NCBI GenBank assembly: GCA_001899685.1
Contig: MKWG01000011.1
Span: forward strand, 458,938 to 522,937
DNA length: 64,000 nucleotides
Direction: 5' to 3'
Source: Sphingobacteriales bacterium 44-15
Lineage (GTDB): Bacteria; Bacteroidota; Bacteroidia; Chitinophagales; Chitinophagaceae
Below the pieces are notes generated by a model. It searched no databases, had not been told where the DNA came from, and saw nothing but the letters and a program-made list of their open reading frames with translations. A program made the position numbers and the translations under genes. Shown in pieces: positions 19,346 through 28,515 of the stretch. Every line of letters starts with the position of its first letter. The first letter of the stretch is position 1.

Positions 19346-21355
19346 TTACTGTTTCTTTTTTAATACAATCGGTTCAGCATGTTTTTTAACAACATAGCTA
19401 AAGAACTCCCGGAGGTCATTATATTCCTCAGGGGCAAAAGTGGCACGGTTGAGCTTGACCCTCGAACGAAGCCGTATAGTGTTTTCAGACTTATCTATGA
19501 GGTATTCAAAGAACCCGTCCGATTCCCCAAAGCTCACTTTTGCGGATTTTGGTATTTCTTCCACAGAATAATCGGCGGGTATTTCAAAAGTGAAAATATA
19601 GGTCTCATCAAAAACATAGGGCATTTCAACAGGATAGCTTCTTTCCGCTGCTTTAAAAAAATTCTCTTTATATCCTTCTCCCATCATCGGATTGAAATAG
19701 GCCATATCATCTTCCTGCTTCATCGTAAAATCATATTCCACCTTAACAGGAGCATCAAGCTCTTTTAGCTTGTCAACTTTTTTTTCCGTCAATTCATAAT
19801 CGCTGGTATAACTTGTTTGTATAGTCTTGAAAAAGGCATCCTCTCCTTTTTCTTTGATGCGGGAACGGATACCCAATGATTCATAATAGCCCATACTGCT
19901 GGTAAAATGGCCCTGCCACTCGCCCGGTTTATCGCTATGTAAAAAGACAGTAGTTAATTTTTTTTCAATAAGAGAGTCAGGGTTGAAATAAACAGAGAAG
20001 GCATTATCATTTGTGATCATCCGGGCATGCCCGTTATAGCATTCATCCGGCAAATGATTGAAGCCGAGCGAAGGATCGCTGGCATCAAGATAATATATCT
20101 TATTATCAATCTTTGCCGCACAGATAACATAGTTAAAACGATTGAGCAACGGGTACAGCTCATTAGTATAACCATGGTCCCTGGTGCTGAGCAACACCGG
20201 GTATGCTTCTATTTTTTCATGCTTCAGCATTGCCGTCAGCAATAAATTAATGTCCGCAGTATAGCCGTTTTTATTTTTGTCAATAGTTTTCAAAGATGCA
20301 GAAAGCCAAAAACTTTGGTTGCCCGTGCAGGTAAACCGGTCTCTTATATAGGCGTATATCTTTTTAGTTTTTTCCAATTGACCGTTAACGCCCTGCGTTA
20401 TTTCTTTCATTTCATCATCCAGCCAGTTATTATTCTTATTAAGATCCTGGCCAAAATCTTCATACTTCATCAGGTCTGTGGCCATCTTGCTCCAGTTGCC
20501 CATTATATCTTGTACAAGCGTATTGGGGAACCTGTATTGCGACAACTGAAATTCGATCCTGGAAATATGATTACGGATAGTAGACGTAAAACTCTCTGTC
20601 TTGAGCGCAGGAGCATTCTTTGCAACCCATTTATGACGGGCAAGAACTGCAGGAATAGTATAGCGATCCGAGCTTCCCGCGGATGACTGATCAAGAATAT
20701 TATAGGTTTCTCTTGATGATTCTAAGGTATGTTCCAACGGAAAAGTGCCCTGTGAAAGAAATACATACGCAAAAAAATCAGGGATAGCTACTTCATACTG
20801 GCTCCACAATACAGGATAGCCGCCCTGGAACGCCCATGGCTGAAGGTTTCGCAGAAAATCTGAGGTAACCAGGTAAGAGTATTCTATGATACATCCTTCT
20901 TTTACGCCGGGGAGCGTAAATTTCACTTTCATGTAATTTTTGTCATATTTATCCTTAAAAACGGATTTTTTATCAAGCTCAGCTTCAATAACCTTCCCGT
21001 TTTCCAGGGTATAGGTAGAAGCCTTCAGGCCGGAGACTTTTTCTTCCTGCTGCCCGCTGAAGTACAGGGGGATTTCCACGTTTGCGGCATCCATCCCGTT
21101 TTTATTCAGGATCTTGATGCGGGTATGCCGCCTGAATTCGAGAGAGAACCACCCCTTGGTATTCCCGACAAACCCGGAGGTGCCTATATCGGCGATCACA
21201 ACAGCGCTTACGCTGGTATCAAAACTGTATTTGGAAAGATCAAAATCTGCCGGGGTGATCTTTCCGTACTTAATATTTAATTTATCCTGTGCAATGAGAT
21301 AATTTTGTGAAAGGAACAGCAGGACGATAATGGGTATAAGGGATCTGCTTTTCAT
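19346..21355 (-). CDS. DUF3857 exported protein, transglutaminase-like core degenerate
   Basis: This 669-residue paralogue has a signal peptide (MKSRSLIPIIVLLFLSQNYLIAQ), a DUF3857 domain (FRRHTRIKILNKNGMDAA) and a transglutaminase-fold region. At the catalytic Cys position it reads NGYTADINLLLTAMLKHE, so Cys is replaced by Ala. The His position reads FNYVICAAKI, Tyr in place of His. Asp in IYYLDASDPS is kept. It therefore probably lacks hydrolase activity and acts as a binding or structural partner, perhaps of the intact paralogue encoded 3 bases downstream (inference). Such degenerate members are common in the phylum. The upstream spacer to queG is divergent and about 90 bases long. Confidence 0.87.
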   Translation of the reverse strand: MKSRSLIPIIVLLFLSQNYLIAQDKLNIKYGKITPADFDLSKYSFDTSVSAVVIADIGTSGFVGNTKGWFSLEFRRHTRIKILNKNGMDAANVEIPLYFSGQQEEKVSGLKASTYTLENGKVIEAELDKKSVFKDKYDKNYMKVKFTLPGVKEGCIIEYSYLVTSDFLRNLQPWAFQGGYPVLWSQYEVAIPDFFAYVFLSQGTFPLEHTLESSRETYNILDQSSAGSSDRYTIPAVLARHKWVAKNAPALKTESFTSTIRNHISRIEFQLSQYRFPNTLVQDIMGNWSKMATDLMKYEDFGQDLNKNNNWLDDEMKEITQGVNGQLEKTKKIYAYIRDRFTCTGNQSFWLSASLKTIDKNKNGYTADINLLLTAMLKHEKIEAYPVLLSTRDHGYTNELYPLLNRFNYVICAAKIDNKIYYLDASDPSLGFNHLPDECYNGHARMITNDNAFSVYFNPDSLIEKKLTTVFLHSDKPGEWQGHFTSSMGYYESLGIRSRIKEKGEDAFFKTIQTSYTSDYELTEKKVDKLKELDAPVKVEYDFTMKQEDDMAYFNPMMGEGYKENFFKAAERSYPVEMPYVFDETYIFTFEIPADYSVEEIPKSAKVSFGESDGFFEYLIDKSENTIRLRSRVKLNRATFAPEEYNDLREFFSYVVKKHAEPIVLKKKQ

Positions 21356-21447
21356 GAGTTTAAGTTTGAATCAGAGATGATGCCGGAGTACGAATATAGA
21401 TATTTAGACAAGCTAAATTTATCTTTATACTAAATTTATTTTGTTAA

Positions 21448-22374
21448 TTGAACCTGAGCGATCGTACACATATTATTAAAGAAATAGCAACGCAATCCGG
21501 CTTCGATTATTGTGGTATTACGCGTGCCATCCCGCTCGACGAAGATGCAAGAAGGTTGGAGCAATGGCTTTCCAGGGGGATGAACGGTGAGATGAAGTAT
21601 ATGGAGAATTACTTCGAGCTAAGGGTAAACCCTCAGAAGCTGGTGCCCGGAGCAAGGTCGGTGATCACATTGCTGCTGAATTATTATCCTGCTGTACAGG
21701 CCCGGCAAACGGACAACAAGATATCCCGGTATGCGTTGGGGGAGGATTATCATACAGTGATCAGGACAAAGCTCAATCAGTTCCTGGCCTGTATAAAAGA
21801 AAAACTGGGTGATATAAATGGCAGAGGGTTTGTAGATTCTGCCCCGGTATTGGAGCGTACATGGGCACAGCGCAGCGGGCTGGGATGGATCGGGAAAAAT
21901 GGCAACCTCATTAATAAGAGTTCAGGCTCGTTCTTTTTTATCGCAACGCTTATTACGGATATAGAGCTGGAATATGATGATCCCCTGGCTAAGGATTATT
22001 GCGGCAGTTGTACCCGCTGTATTGATGCCTGCCCTACCGGCGCTATTCTTGACAATAAGATCGTAAACGGCAGCCAGTGCATTTCCTACTATACCATTGA
22101 GCTGAAGGATATGCTTATCCCTGAAGCAATGAAAGGTAAGTTTGATAACTGGCTGTTTGGCTGTGATGTCTGCCAGGAAGTATGCCCGTGGAACCGGTTC
22201 TCTTCCCCCACGCATGAAACAGCATTCTCACCCATTCCCGAAATACTGAACTTCTCCACGCAGGACTGGGAAGAGCTTACAGAAGAAAATTTTAAAAAAA
22301 TATTCAGACACTCCCCCATCCGGCGGGCAAAGTTTTCCGGCATTAAAAGAAACCTCAGATTTATCAGCCAATAA
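21448..22374 (+). CDS. queG: tRNA epoxyqueuosine reductase
   Basis: This is a cytosolic cobalamin- and Fe-S-dependent enzyme that reduces epoxyqueuosine to queuosine at tRNA position 34. Family signs are the N-terminal region GFDYCGITRA, RYALGEDYH, VDSAPVLERTWAQRSGLGWIG split across about residues 130-155, and two [4Fe-4S] motifs: CGSCTRCIDACP near residue 190 and CDVCQEVCPW near 236. The 308-residue length is normal. The start appears to be TTG at 21448: an in-frame TAA lies directly upstream at 21445, and the next Met falls inside the conserved domain. A hairpin terminator follows the stop directly. Confidence 0.95.
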   Translation: MNLSDRTHIIKEIATQSGFDYCGITRAIPLDEDARRLEQWLSRGMNGEMKYMENYFELRVNPQKLVPGARSVITLLLNYYPAVQARQTDNKISRYALGEDYHTVIRTKLNQFLACIKEKLGDINGRGFVDSAPVLERTWAQRSGLGWIGKNGNLINKSSGSFFFIATLITDIELEYDDPLAKDYCGSCTRCIDACPTGAILDNKIVNGSQCISYYTIELKDMLIPEAMKGKFDNWLFGCDVCQEVCPWNRFSSPTHETAFSPIPEILNFSTQDWEELTEENFKKIFRHSPIRRAKFSGIKRNLRFISQ

Positions 22375-22375
22375 A

Positions 22376-22400
22376 AAAGATGCCCGCTAAAGGCATCTTT
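22376..22400 (+). terminator. Hairpin terminator after queG
   Basis: AAAGATGCC at 22376-22384 pairs with GGCATCTTT at 22392-22400 across a 7-base loop, 2 bases after the queG stop. With A-rich and T-ending flanks it could work in both directions, although the trailing T-run is short. Confidence 0.65.
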
Positions 22401-22486
22401 GTATTATAACCGTCCATGTACTGTCTGTGTAAGAATTGACCCGGTTGATCAGCGGGCAAAAAATCTGAATGTATCTCAACTTCCTT

Positions 22487-23074
22487 TTAAAACTGCCAGC
22501 CGACCTTTACCATTATGCGGTTAAAACTATAAGTATACTGCTGCGTATTGGTGGTTACTGTCTCCCCCTGCATATAAGATGTTGATACTTTTTCAGAAAA
22601 ATATTTATGAGAATAGCCTGCACTGAGCAAAAGCGCATTGCCATTATGAAATTGTATAGCATAGCCGCCACCTGCATCCACATACACTCCACCCTTGTCC
22701 TTCTTATCCACTTTCGTTGGCCATGACCAGGGAGAAAACTGTTCTTCCTCTGTTTTGCTCCAGGGGAAATTATAGCCGCCATCTCCATAGATAAACAGCC
22801 GGTTACCATTTGCTATCTTAAAATATCTTTTTACATCTGCAAAAAGAGGTACGGACCGGTAACGGTAAAAGTCAAGCCCCAGGCCAATCCCTGCAAACCA
22901 ATCCCCCGCTTCAAAACCATTAATGCTTTGCAGGCTTGCAGAGACCGCGCCCCTGCCGTTTATCAAACCCACCTGTTGCAAAGAATGGAAAACTGCTTTT
23001 TTGGTTTGCTGCGCATTTGCGATACAAAATATGCCACAGCATAATGCAGTTAAGATCATACGGCTTGTTTTCAT
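22487..23074 (-). CDS. Small exported outer-membrane beta-barrel-like protein, function unknown
   Basis: This is a 195-residue protein with a signal peptide (MKTSRMILTALCCGIFCIANA). Alternating hydrophobic strands with aromatic ends (GDWFAGIGLGLDFYRY, YVDAGGGYAIQF, ALLLSAGYSHKYF) end in SFNRIMVKVGWQF. The terminal Phe is typical of outer-membrane barrels of about eight strands. It overlaps the upstream LVIVD-repeat gene by 4 bases, so translation is probably coupled. It closes the operon that starts with the ECF sigma factor. No enzymatic motif is present and its specific role is not readable. Confidence 0.75.
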   Translation of the reverse strand: MKTSRMILTALCCGIFCIANAQQTKKAVFHSLQQVGLINGRGAVSASLQSINGFEAGDWFAGIGLGLDFYRYRSVPLFADVKRYFKIANGNRLFIYGDGGYNFPWSKTEEEQFSPWSWPTKVDKKDKGGVYVDAGGGYAIQFHNGNALLLSAGYSHKYFSEKVSTSYMQGETVTTNTQQYTYSFNRIMVKVGWQF

Positions 23075-24366
23075 ATAGCTACATCTATTTTACTTAACAA
23101 TACGAGGTGGGCAGGATCAGCATAAGCATATTGATATAATCCTTTGGAAGTTACTACTAAAGCCACTCCGTTCATTGCGATCACATCAAAGGTTTCAATA
23201 TCGCTGACAACAGACAGCAGTGATATTTTTGAAACATCTGTTGCATCATACACTTTTAAGCCGTCACGTCCGTCACATATAAACAGCAGGTTACCGTCTT
23301 TGGACAGTCCATGCGGGTTGGTCATACTATAGCTTCTCACCCAAGCCGGATTGTTAACATCGGCAATATCAAGTATATCGAGCTGATCAAGACCGTTGCA
23401 GGCGGTGCCTGTCCTCAGCGTTACGTATGCATACCTGTCATCCGCTATTACGGGATCGCAGCTTTGCACATGGGCAAACAGACCTTCTTTTTGCGGATGA
23501 GCACCATCATTGATATTATAAATAAACATGCCGCCGGTAGAGCCGATAAATAATTTTTGTTTGAAAGGATAAATGGTTTCTATATTTTGTCCAATGCCGG
23601 CTTTATTGCTGAATAAGGGAGACAGGGAATGATGTATATCAAATACATTGAGGTCGGAGGTAGTCACCGTGTACAAATAATTTCCTGCTATCGCAAACCG
23701 GGCCATTGACCCGCCTGCTCCAAATGGAGATACTGACGCCGCAGGGGAAGAGGAACTATATGCATTTGAGGAGATATCGAGAACTGCAGCCATATCGTTA
23801 TACATCAACACTTCATGCTTGTTGAACTCTATACCAAAAAAACCTCCGTTGCCGCAATCAACATTTACGGTAGTATCCCGCGGTAACCAGTCAACAATCA
23901 CCTTGGACGTATCTGCGTAAAAGTATCCGTAATACTGGCGCAAAGGAAAAATTCCTTCTGTTACACAGGTAAGCTTCGACTGAAGAGGATCCGTAATATC
24001 AACGGTCACAAGATCAGTATATGCATCGGCATATAATGTATTTCCTTTCACCGCCATATCCATATTGCCAGGAATATCAATAAAAGCCACATTACGAGGG
24101 TTAGAGGGATCAGCGTTGTCAATGATATGAATACCTTTATCTATTTCATTCAGAAAGATATAAGAACCACGAATATATAATTTACCGGCTCTTTCAATTG
24201 CTATGGGCGCATTGCTTTTAATATTGGCCCGTACCTGTTCAGAAGTCCTGTATACAGGAACGAAATATTTATAGGTTTGAGTGCAGTGGTCTTTTACGCA
24301 GCCCTGTGATCCTGCCAGGATTAATACAGCAAAAGCAAAGCAGGCGGCAAGCACTTGTTTTGGCAT
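23071..24366 (-). CDS. LVIVD-repeat beta-propeller-like exported protein
   Basis: This 431-residue protein has a hydrophobic export signal (MPKQVLAACFAFAVLILAGS) and a Cys at residue 23 (S-Q-G-C-V-K-D) that may be lipidated. Repeated strands of the form KGIHIIDNADPSNPRNVAFI, DLVTVDITDPLQSKL, QLDILDIADVNNPAWV and GLKVYDATDVSKISLL are LVIVD repeats, which build a surface beta-propeller thought to be used for binding. No catalytic residues are evident. It lies between the anti-sigma/barrel gene (78-base spacer) and the small barrel gene (4-base overlap), so it is probably a target of the adjacent ECF system. Confidence 0.85.
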   Translation of the reverse strand: MPKQVLAACFAFAVLILAGSQGCVKDHCTQTYKYFVPVYRTSEQVRANIKSNAPIAIERAGKLYIRGSYIFLNEIDKGIHIIDNADPSNPRNVAFIDIPGNMDMAVKGNTLYADAYTDLVTVDITDPLQSKLTCVTEGIFPLRQYYGYFYADTSKVIVDWLPRDTTVNVDCGNGGFFGIEFNKHEVLMYNDMAAVLDISSNAYSSSSPAASVSPFGAGGSMARFAIAGNYLYTVTTSDLNVFDIHHSLSPLFSNKAGIGQNIETIYPFKQKLFIGSTGGMFIYNINDGAHPQKEGLFAHVQSCDPVIADDRYAYVTLRTGTACNGLDQLDILDIADVNNPAWVRSYSMTNPHGLSKDGNLLFICDGRDGLKVYDATDVSKISLLSVVSDIETFDVIAMNGVALVVTSKGLYQYAYADPAHLVLLSKIDVAI

Positions 24367-24444
24367 AGCGATCTTTTTGCATGAGATGACAAAGCTTTCA
24401 CCTACACCGTTGCATCAGGAATTATTTTTTCCCGGGAAAATGCT

Positions 24445-26001
24445 TTACTGTTTCCATAGTACTAACCTGGCACTTATACCGCCATATATCATATTCCGGC
24501 TCTTATAATTGTTGTATTTTATCAGATTACTAAGGTTATATTGAAATACCGGGCCAATATCCAGGGGATGCCTGCCATGCCGGAGCAGCTTTACAGACAG
24601 TCCTGTATATATTCCCGCCTGGAACTTATTGAAGCGGCTTTTATCTTCAAAATAAGAGCCGGTATTGGCATTATAGTGCAATGCATTGGTAGCCGTCATC
24701 CATGACAGGTCGGCTCCTGCATTTAACGCAATAGGGGGAAGCTTAATGCCTTTATTCAGTTGCCATTCTATACCTACGGGTAAAGTTATGTAATGATATT
24801 TATTGGTATAGCTTTTACCGTCTTGCTGGGCATAGGTAGCTGAATACCTGGCATTGGTGGTATTCTGACTGAAGCCCTGCGAAGGGGAAATGATCCTGCC
24901 TACTTCACGTTGAGTAGAAAAATAATTATACATTATCCCCGAAGATAATGACAGTCTTTCCCTGACCTGCAACCTGACAAAAAGACCTGCACGCCAGGCG
25001 GACCCGGGTTTTACAGGAGAAGCGGAAGGCGGAAGAGCAGCGATGTATATATTATTTTGACCGGTGATATTGCTGATGGTCATCCCACTGTTGGTATAAT
25101 TAGTGTTGAGCGAGAGGTTATCGGATGCGGGCTTATCTATATCTGACTCTGTTTTCAAAATATCTGCAATGCCTTTTCCGATTTTTGAAACGCCTGCTCC
25201 TGCTTCAATTCCCCATTCCCATCTTTTCTTCTTCGATAATTTCACAGGAGTTTGTGATGCCCGTGATATATTGTCAAGATGTTGCTCAAGATGCACATCG
25301 CCTGCAAAAGACAGGGGATAGGGCACACTTTGTGGATAACCGGTTACTGCGGAAGCTTTCTGCGCAGGGAATACATTATTATTCTCCGGAGCTATCTTGT
25401 TTTTGTTCCCGCTTAGGGTTATATCCTCTTCAGCCGCTCCCGGAAAATTGTTTTTCTTTTGCAAGGGCTTGTGTTGCTGTTGCGATGTTTTAACTACAGG
25501 CTTCAGGTAAGGCGCCGGATTATTGCTTTTATCCGGTGCCTGTGTGTTTACCAATCGTCTTCCCCTGGTTTCAGAAGCCTTTAAAGACAAATGATCAGTC
25601 TTTTTGCTATCTTTATTGATAATGCTATTGTCCTGCCCGGGAGCATTGTTTTCTGCAACAGAAGCTTCGGGCTGAGTATTTTCCTTCAGCTTTTCAGCAG
25701 TTTTGTCTGTATTAAATGAAGTAGTATTCTCTTCTGCCTTTTCCTGTTCCGGTAAGTTTTTCGTTACGGAATTTTCAGGATAAGCCGTTGTGTTTACAGC
25801 GGGAGCATTTTCCTGTTTTATTATCCAGTATCCTCCTGCGCCCAGCAATAACAGCAAAGAAGGTACCCATAAAATGAAACGTCTTCGCCTTTTATCTTTC
25901 TGAAGGCGGCTATGTACATGCGCCCATACTTCGTCGGATGGTTTCAGCTTCAAACCATCGAATAACTGCTGCACATTTTTTTCAAAATCATTTTCCGGCA
26001 T
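24445..26001 (-). CDS. Anti-sigma-like transmembrane protein fused to an outer-membrane beta-barrel domain
   Basis: About 518 residues, starting at MPENDFEKNVQQLFDGLKL; an ATG at 26022 is also possible. The N-terminal ~45 residues are short, charged and helical, ending in KDKRRRRF. They lie where an anti-sigma domain would meet the sigma factor, and one membrane helix follows (ILWVPSLLLLLGAGGYWII). A ~180-residue low-complexity linker rich in Asn, Lys, Gln and Pro follows. From about residue 265 (WEWGIEAGAGVSKIG) to the C-terminal Trp-Lys-Gln there are alternating beta strands like a PorT-type outer-membrane barrel. The gene overlaps the sigma gene by about 14 bases. Such an architecture could span the whole envelope (inference). 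Confidence 0.82.
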   Translation of the reverse strand: MPENDFEKNVQQLFDGLKLKPSDEVWAHVHSRLQKDKRRRRFILWVPSLLLLLGAGGYWIIKQENAPAVNTTAYPENSVTKNLPEQEKAEENTTSFNTDKTAEKLKENTQPEASVAENNAPGQDNSIINKDSKKTDHLSLKASETRGRRLVNTQAPDKSNNPAPYLKPVVKTSQQQHKPLQKKNNFPGAAEEDITLSGNKNKIAPENNNVFPAQKASAVTGYPQSVPYPLSFAGDVHLEQHLDNISRASQTPVKLSKKKRWEWGIEAGAGVSKIGKGIADILKTESDIDKPASDNLSLNTNYTNSGMTISNITGQNNIYIAALPPSASPVKPGSAWRAGLFVRLQVRERLSLSSGIMYNYFSTQREVGRIISPSQGFSQNTTNARYSATYAQQDGKSYTNKYHYITLPVGIEWQLNKGIKLPPIALNAGADLSWMTATNALHYNANTGSYFEDKSRFNKFQAGIYTGLSVKLLRHGRHPLDIGPVFQYNLSNLIKYNNYKSRNMIYGGISARLVLWKQ

Positions 26002-26551
26002 AATATCCCAGTTTAGCTTCAACGGAATGCTTTTCTATCCAGTTGATCAATAAATTTCTTGCTCTCATATATTGAGATCTGGAAGTTCCCTCGCTTATTC
26101 CAAGTATTTCTCCAATCTCCACATGCGTATATCCTTCAATGGCATGCATATTAAAAACCGTCTGGTAACCGGTGGGCAATTGTCTCACCAGGTTAGCCAG
26201 CTCTTTTGCCTGCAGGCGTAGTTGGGGGTTATCTTCGGAGACCGGGTGCATGGTTACATCTGTAAAGGAAAGATCATACTGGTATTTACTGTTTTGCTTC
26301 AGGTAATTAATAGCAGTATTCACCATAATGCGCCTTATCCATGCGCCGAGCTCTCCGTCTGACCGGTATTGCTGCAAATATTTGAACACTTTTACAAAGC
26401 CATCCTGGAGTATATCTTCCGCGTCTGCCAGCGATTTGGTATACCGGTAACAAATGCCAAGCATCTGCTCAGCAAAGAGCTCATAAAGCTCCCGCTGTGC
26501 CTTAGCTTTGCCTTTAAGGCAGTCTTTTACTAATTGTTGATAATCAGCCAT
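25988..26551 (-). CDS. ECF (sigma-70 family) RNA polymerase sigma factor
   Basis: This 187-residue protein has region 2 (RYTKSLADAEDILQDGFVKV, FKYLQQY, then AWIRRIMVNTAINYLKQ) and region 4 with a helix-turn-helix (LPTGYQTVFNMHAIEGYTHV, EIGEILGISEGTSRSQYMRAR). Region 3 is absent, as expected for the ECF class. It directs RNA polymerase to promoters of an envelope-related regulon. The anti-sigma-like membrane protein gene overlaps its 3' end, so it is probably held inactive by that partner until a signal arrives. It is divergent from aat with a 92-base spacer. Confidence 0.95.
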   Translation of the reverse strand: MADYQQLVKDCLKGKAKAQRELYELFAEQMLGICYRYTKSLADAEDILQDGFVKVFKYLQQYRSDGELGAWIRRIMVNTAINYLKQNSKYQYDLSFTDVTMHPVSEDNPQLRLQAKELANLVRQLPTGYQTVFNMHAIEGYTHVEIGEILGISEGTSRSQYMRARNLLINWIEKHSVEAKLGYYAGK

Positions 26552-26643
26552 CCGGATCTGTCAGAATCTTTGACAATGCTACATTAAAAACCGTTGCACT
26601 GTCCGTTTTATTTTATATACCATCTCTGTTTATCTTCGCAACA

Positions 26644-27288
26644 ATGGCAGTATACGCATTACAAAATGCATTAATATTCCCGCCCGTGCAGATGGCGGAA
26701 CCGGATGGCTTACTGGCAATGGGCGGCGATCTGTCGGTAGAACGGCTGCTGCTGGCATATAAAAGCGGTATATTTCCCTGGTACGACGGGGATATTCCTT
26801 TGTGGTGGAGCCCCGACCCCAGGTTTGTACTGTTTCCTCCCGATCTCCGTGTGAGCAAAAGTATGCAGCAACTGCTGAAAAAGAACACATTTCAATTTAC
26901 TGTCAATGCCTGCTTCAGCGAAGTGATTCATCATTGCAAAAATATAAAGCGGGATAACCAGCACGGCACATGGATAACGGATGAAGTAGAAAGCGCCTAC
27001 GCCAGGCTCCATGCACTGGGCTATGCGCATAGCGCTGAGGCATGGATAGACGGAAAGCTCGCCGGCGGGCTGTATGGCATAAGGCTTGGAAAAGTATTTT
27101 TTGGCGAAAGTATGTTCAGCCTGGTAAGCAATGCCAGCAAATATGCTTTTATAAAATATACACAGCAACTGCAGCAGGAAGGCGTACTGCTTATAGACTG
27201 CCAGGTATATACGCCGCATCTTGAAAGCCTGGGAGCAACAATGATACCCCGGCAGCAGTTTATAGATGCTTTACGCCGGCTCATATAA
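26644..27288 (+). CDS. aat: Leucyl/phenylalanyl-tRNA--protein transferase
   Basis: This cytosolic enzyme transfers Leu or Phe from aminoacyl-tRNA to N-terminal Arg or Lys, marking proteins for ClpS/ClpAP degradation (bacterial N-end rule). The 214-residue length fits. Signatures are FPPVQMAEPDGLLAMGGDLS at the N-terminus, YKSGIFPWYDGDIPLWWSPD, RFVLFPPDLRVSKSM, HGTWITDEVESAYARLHALG, and GESMFSLVSNASKYAFIKY. Its last 18 bases overlap the 3' end of the convergent pirin-like gene. It is a single gene divergent from the ECF sigma gene; no promoter is proposed. Confidence 0.96.
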   Translation: MAVYALQNALIFPPVQMAEPDGLLAMGGDLSVERLLLAYKSGIFPWYDGDIPLWWSPDPRFVLFPPDLRVSKSMQQLLKKNTFQFTVNACFSEVIHHCKNIKRDNQHGTWITDEVESAYARLHALGYAHSAEAWIDGKLAGGLYGIRLGKVFFGESMFSLVSNASKYAFIKYTQQLQQEGVLLIDCQVYTPHLESLGATMIPRQQFIDALRRLI

Positions 27289-27990
27289 TTCCACAACCAA
27301 TAAAATAGCGTCATTGCTGAGCGCTTCGGCTTCAATTTCCTTAACATTCCACAGGGCTAATCCGTCTCTGGGTTGCAATAACCGGTATTGTACTTCAAAC
27401 GCGCCCTGTATGGAATAGGCATAAAAACCACCGGAAGCATCGCGCAGCGTATATACAACATCTGTCCTCCCGTCAAGCCTTGCAAGGCTTATTGCAAATG
27501 GCAGTGCCGGATCGCGGCATATTACCGGGGAAATAATTTCAGTAAAATTATTTCTCTTTGCCTCCGGGTCTGCGCTAAAGATAAAAGGTATTTTAAGTGG
27601 CGTATATGCCTTCATGTCCACCCTGAGATGCAGGTAATTCACCATGGCATCTTCGTAAGGATTAGCTAATGTAATAACAAGACCACGGGGTGCATGCAGC
27701 ATAAAAACCTCTCCTGCGCTGATGTAAAAGCTATTCCCCATACTATCGCTGTAATCAATTCCGCCCACAAGAGGAATAAATATTATATAGCAATCACGAT
27801 CTGTAACCATTTTCGCCGCACATCCTCCGGCAATGGTATCATCATTGAGCACATACAAAGCTCCAAATGCCTCTTTATTACTGTTGAAGTATCTGCCGAA
27901 GTTGAACGTGCTGTAACTCCTGAAAGCAGCAGATTCATTATGCCCGCGCTCCGCTGACAGAAATATTTTTGCAGAAGCCTGCTCAATCAT
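27271..27990 (-). CDS. Divergent pirin-like cupin protein
   Basis: This 239-residue cytosolic protein resembles the pirin N-terminal cupin: RSYSTFNFGRYFNSNKEAFG followed by ALYVLNDDTIAGG matches the pirin pattern of a Phe-rich strand, then a conserved turn. In bona fide pirins the next strand carries metal-binding His residues (H-P-H); here it reads CAAKMVTDRDCYIIFIPLVG and those His residues are missing. Metal-dependent quercetinase-type activity is therefore doubtful. It overlaps the upstream unknown gene by 8 bases and converges with aat by 18 bases. The link to the dioxygenase-like gene two genes upstream is only by operon. Confidence 0.72.
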   Translation of the reverse strand: MIEQASAKIFLSAERGHNESAAFRSYSTFNFGRYFNSNKEAFGALYVLNDDTIAGGCAAKMVTDRDCYIIFIPLVGGIDYSDSMGNSFYISAGEVFMLHAPRGLVITLANPYEDAMVNYLHLRVDMKAYTPLKIPFIFSADPEAKRNNFTEIISPVICRDPALPFAISLARLDGRTDVVYTLRDASGGFYAYSIQGAFEVQYRLLQPRDGLALWNVKEIEAEALSNDAILLVVELYEPA

Positions 27991-28513
27991 ATTGCTCTGT
28001 TTGAAGGGAATGAATGCTTAAAAAAGGACGCAGTTGAAGTATATCTGTTTGCACTTCTTCCAGGGTATTATCTTTCTTCTCCGACAACAAAAGGTAGTCC
28101 CCTACTGTATCATGCCATATCAACGGAGAACTGCAAAAATTAATAGCTATGCTATGCACCAATCGGTCCCTGATATCGGAGTTTATGATCTCAAAAAAAT
28201 AATGTTGAAAATGTAAAAAAGATTTTCCCAGGTTGTTGGTGATATCAGGCATTCTGTTATTCAGTGGCTTTACATAATTGATAACTGATGCGCTTACCAG
28301 GAAATGCAGCTTTTCTGCCCCGGGTGCATACTGCAGCATATCGCTGAAGCGGGTATACTTCTTTTCCGGGTTGTAGAGTTGTGACTGTATCAGGAATTCG
28401 GCATAGCTATCTTCAAATACAAGTTTCTCCCATCGTCCCGGCGAACGTGCATCAATGATTTTCCGGTAACATAAAGTGATTACTTTCCGGTACATTTTAC
28501 CTGTTTCTTCCAC
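27983..28513 (-). CDS. Conserved-looking protein of unknown function
   Basis: This 176-residue soluble protein has no signal peptide or membrane segment. It is predominantly helical by eye, with segments MYRKVITLCYRKIIDARSPG, KLHFLVSASVINYVKPL and QHYFFEIINSDIRDRLVHS. No family or catalytic motif was recognised. It lies 2 bases after the dioxygenase-like lipoprotein gene and overlaps the pirin-like gene by 8 bases, so the three are almost certainly translated from one mRNA. Codon usage does not stand out from its neighbours. Confidence 0.7.
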   Translation of the reverse strand: MEETGKMYRKVITLCYRKIIDARSPGRWEKLVFEDSYAEFLIQSQLYNPEKKYTRFSDMLQYAPGAEKLHFLVSASVINYVKPLNNRMPDITNNLGKSFLHFQHYFFEIINSDIRDRLVHSIAINFCSSPLIWHDTVGDYLLLSEKKDNTLEEVQTDILQLRPFLSIHSLQTEQYD

Positions 28514-28515
28514 TG

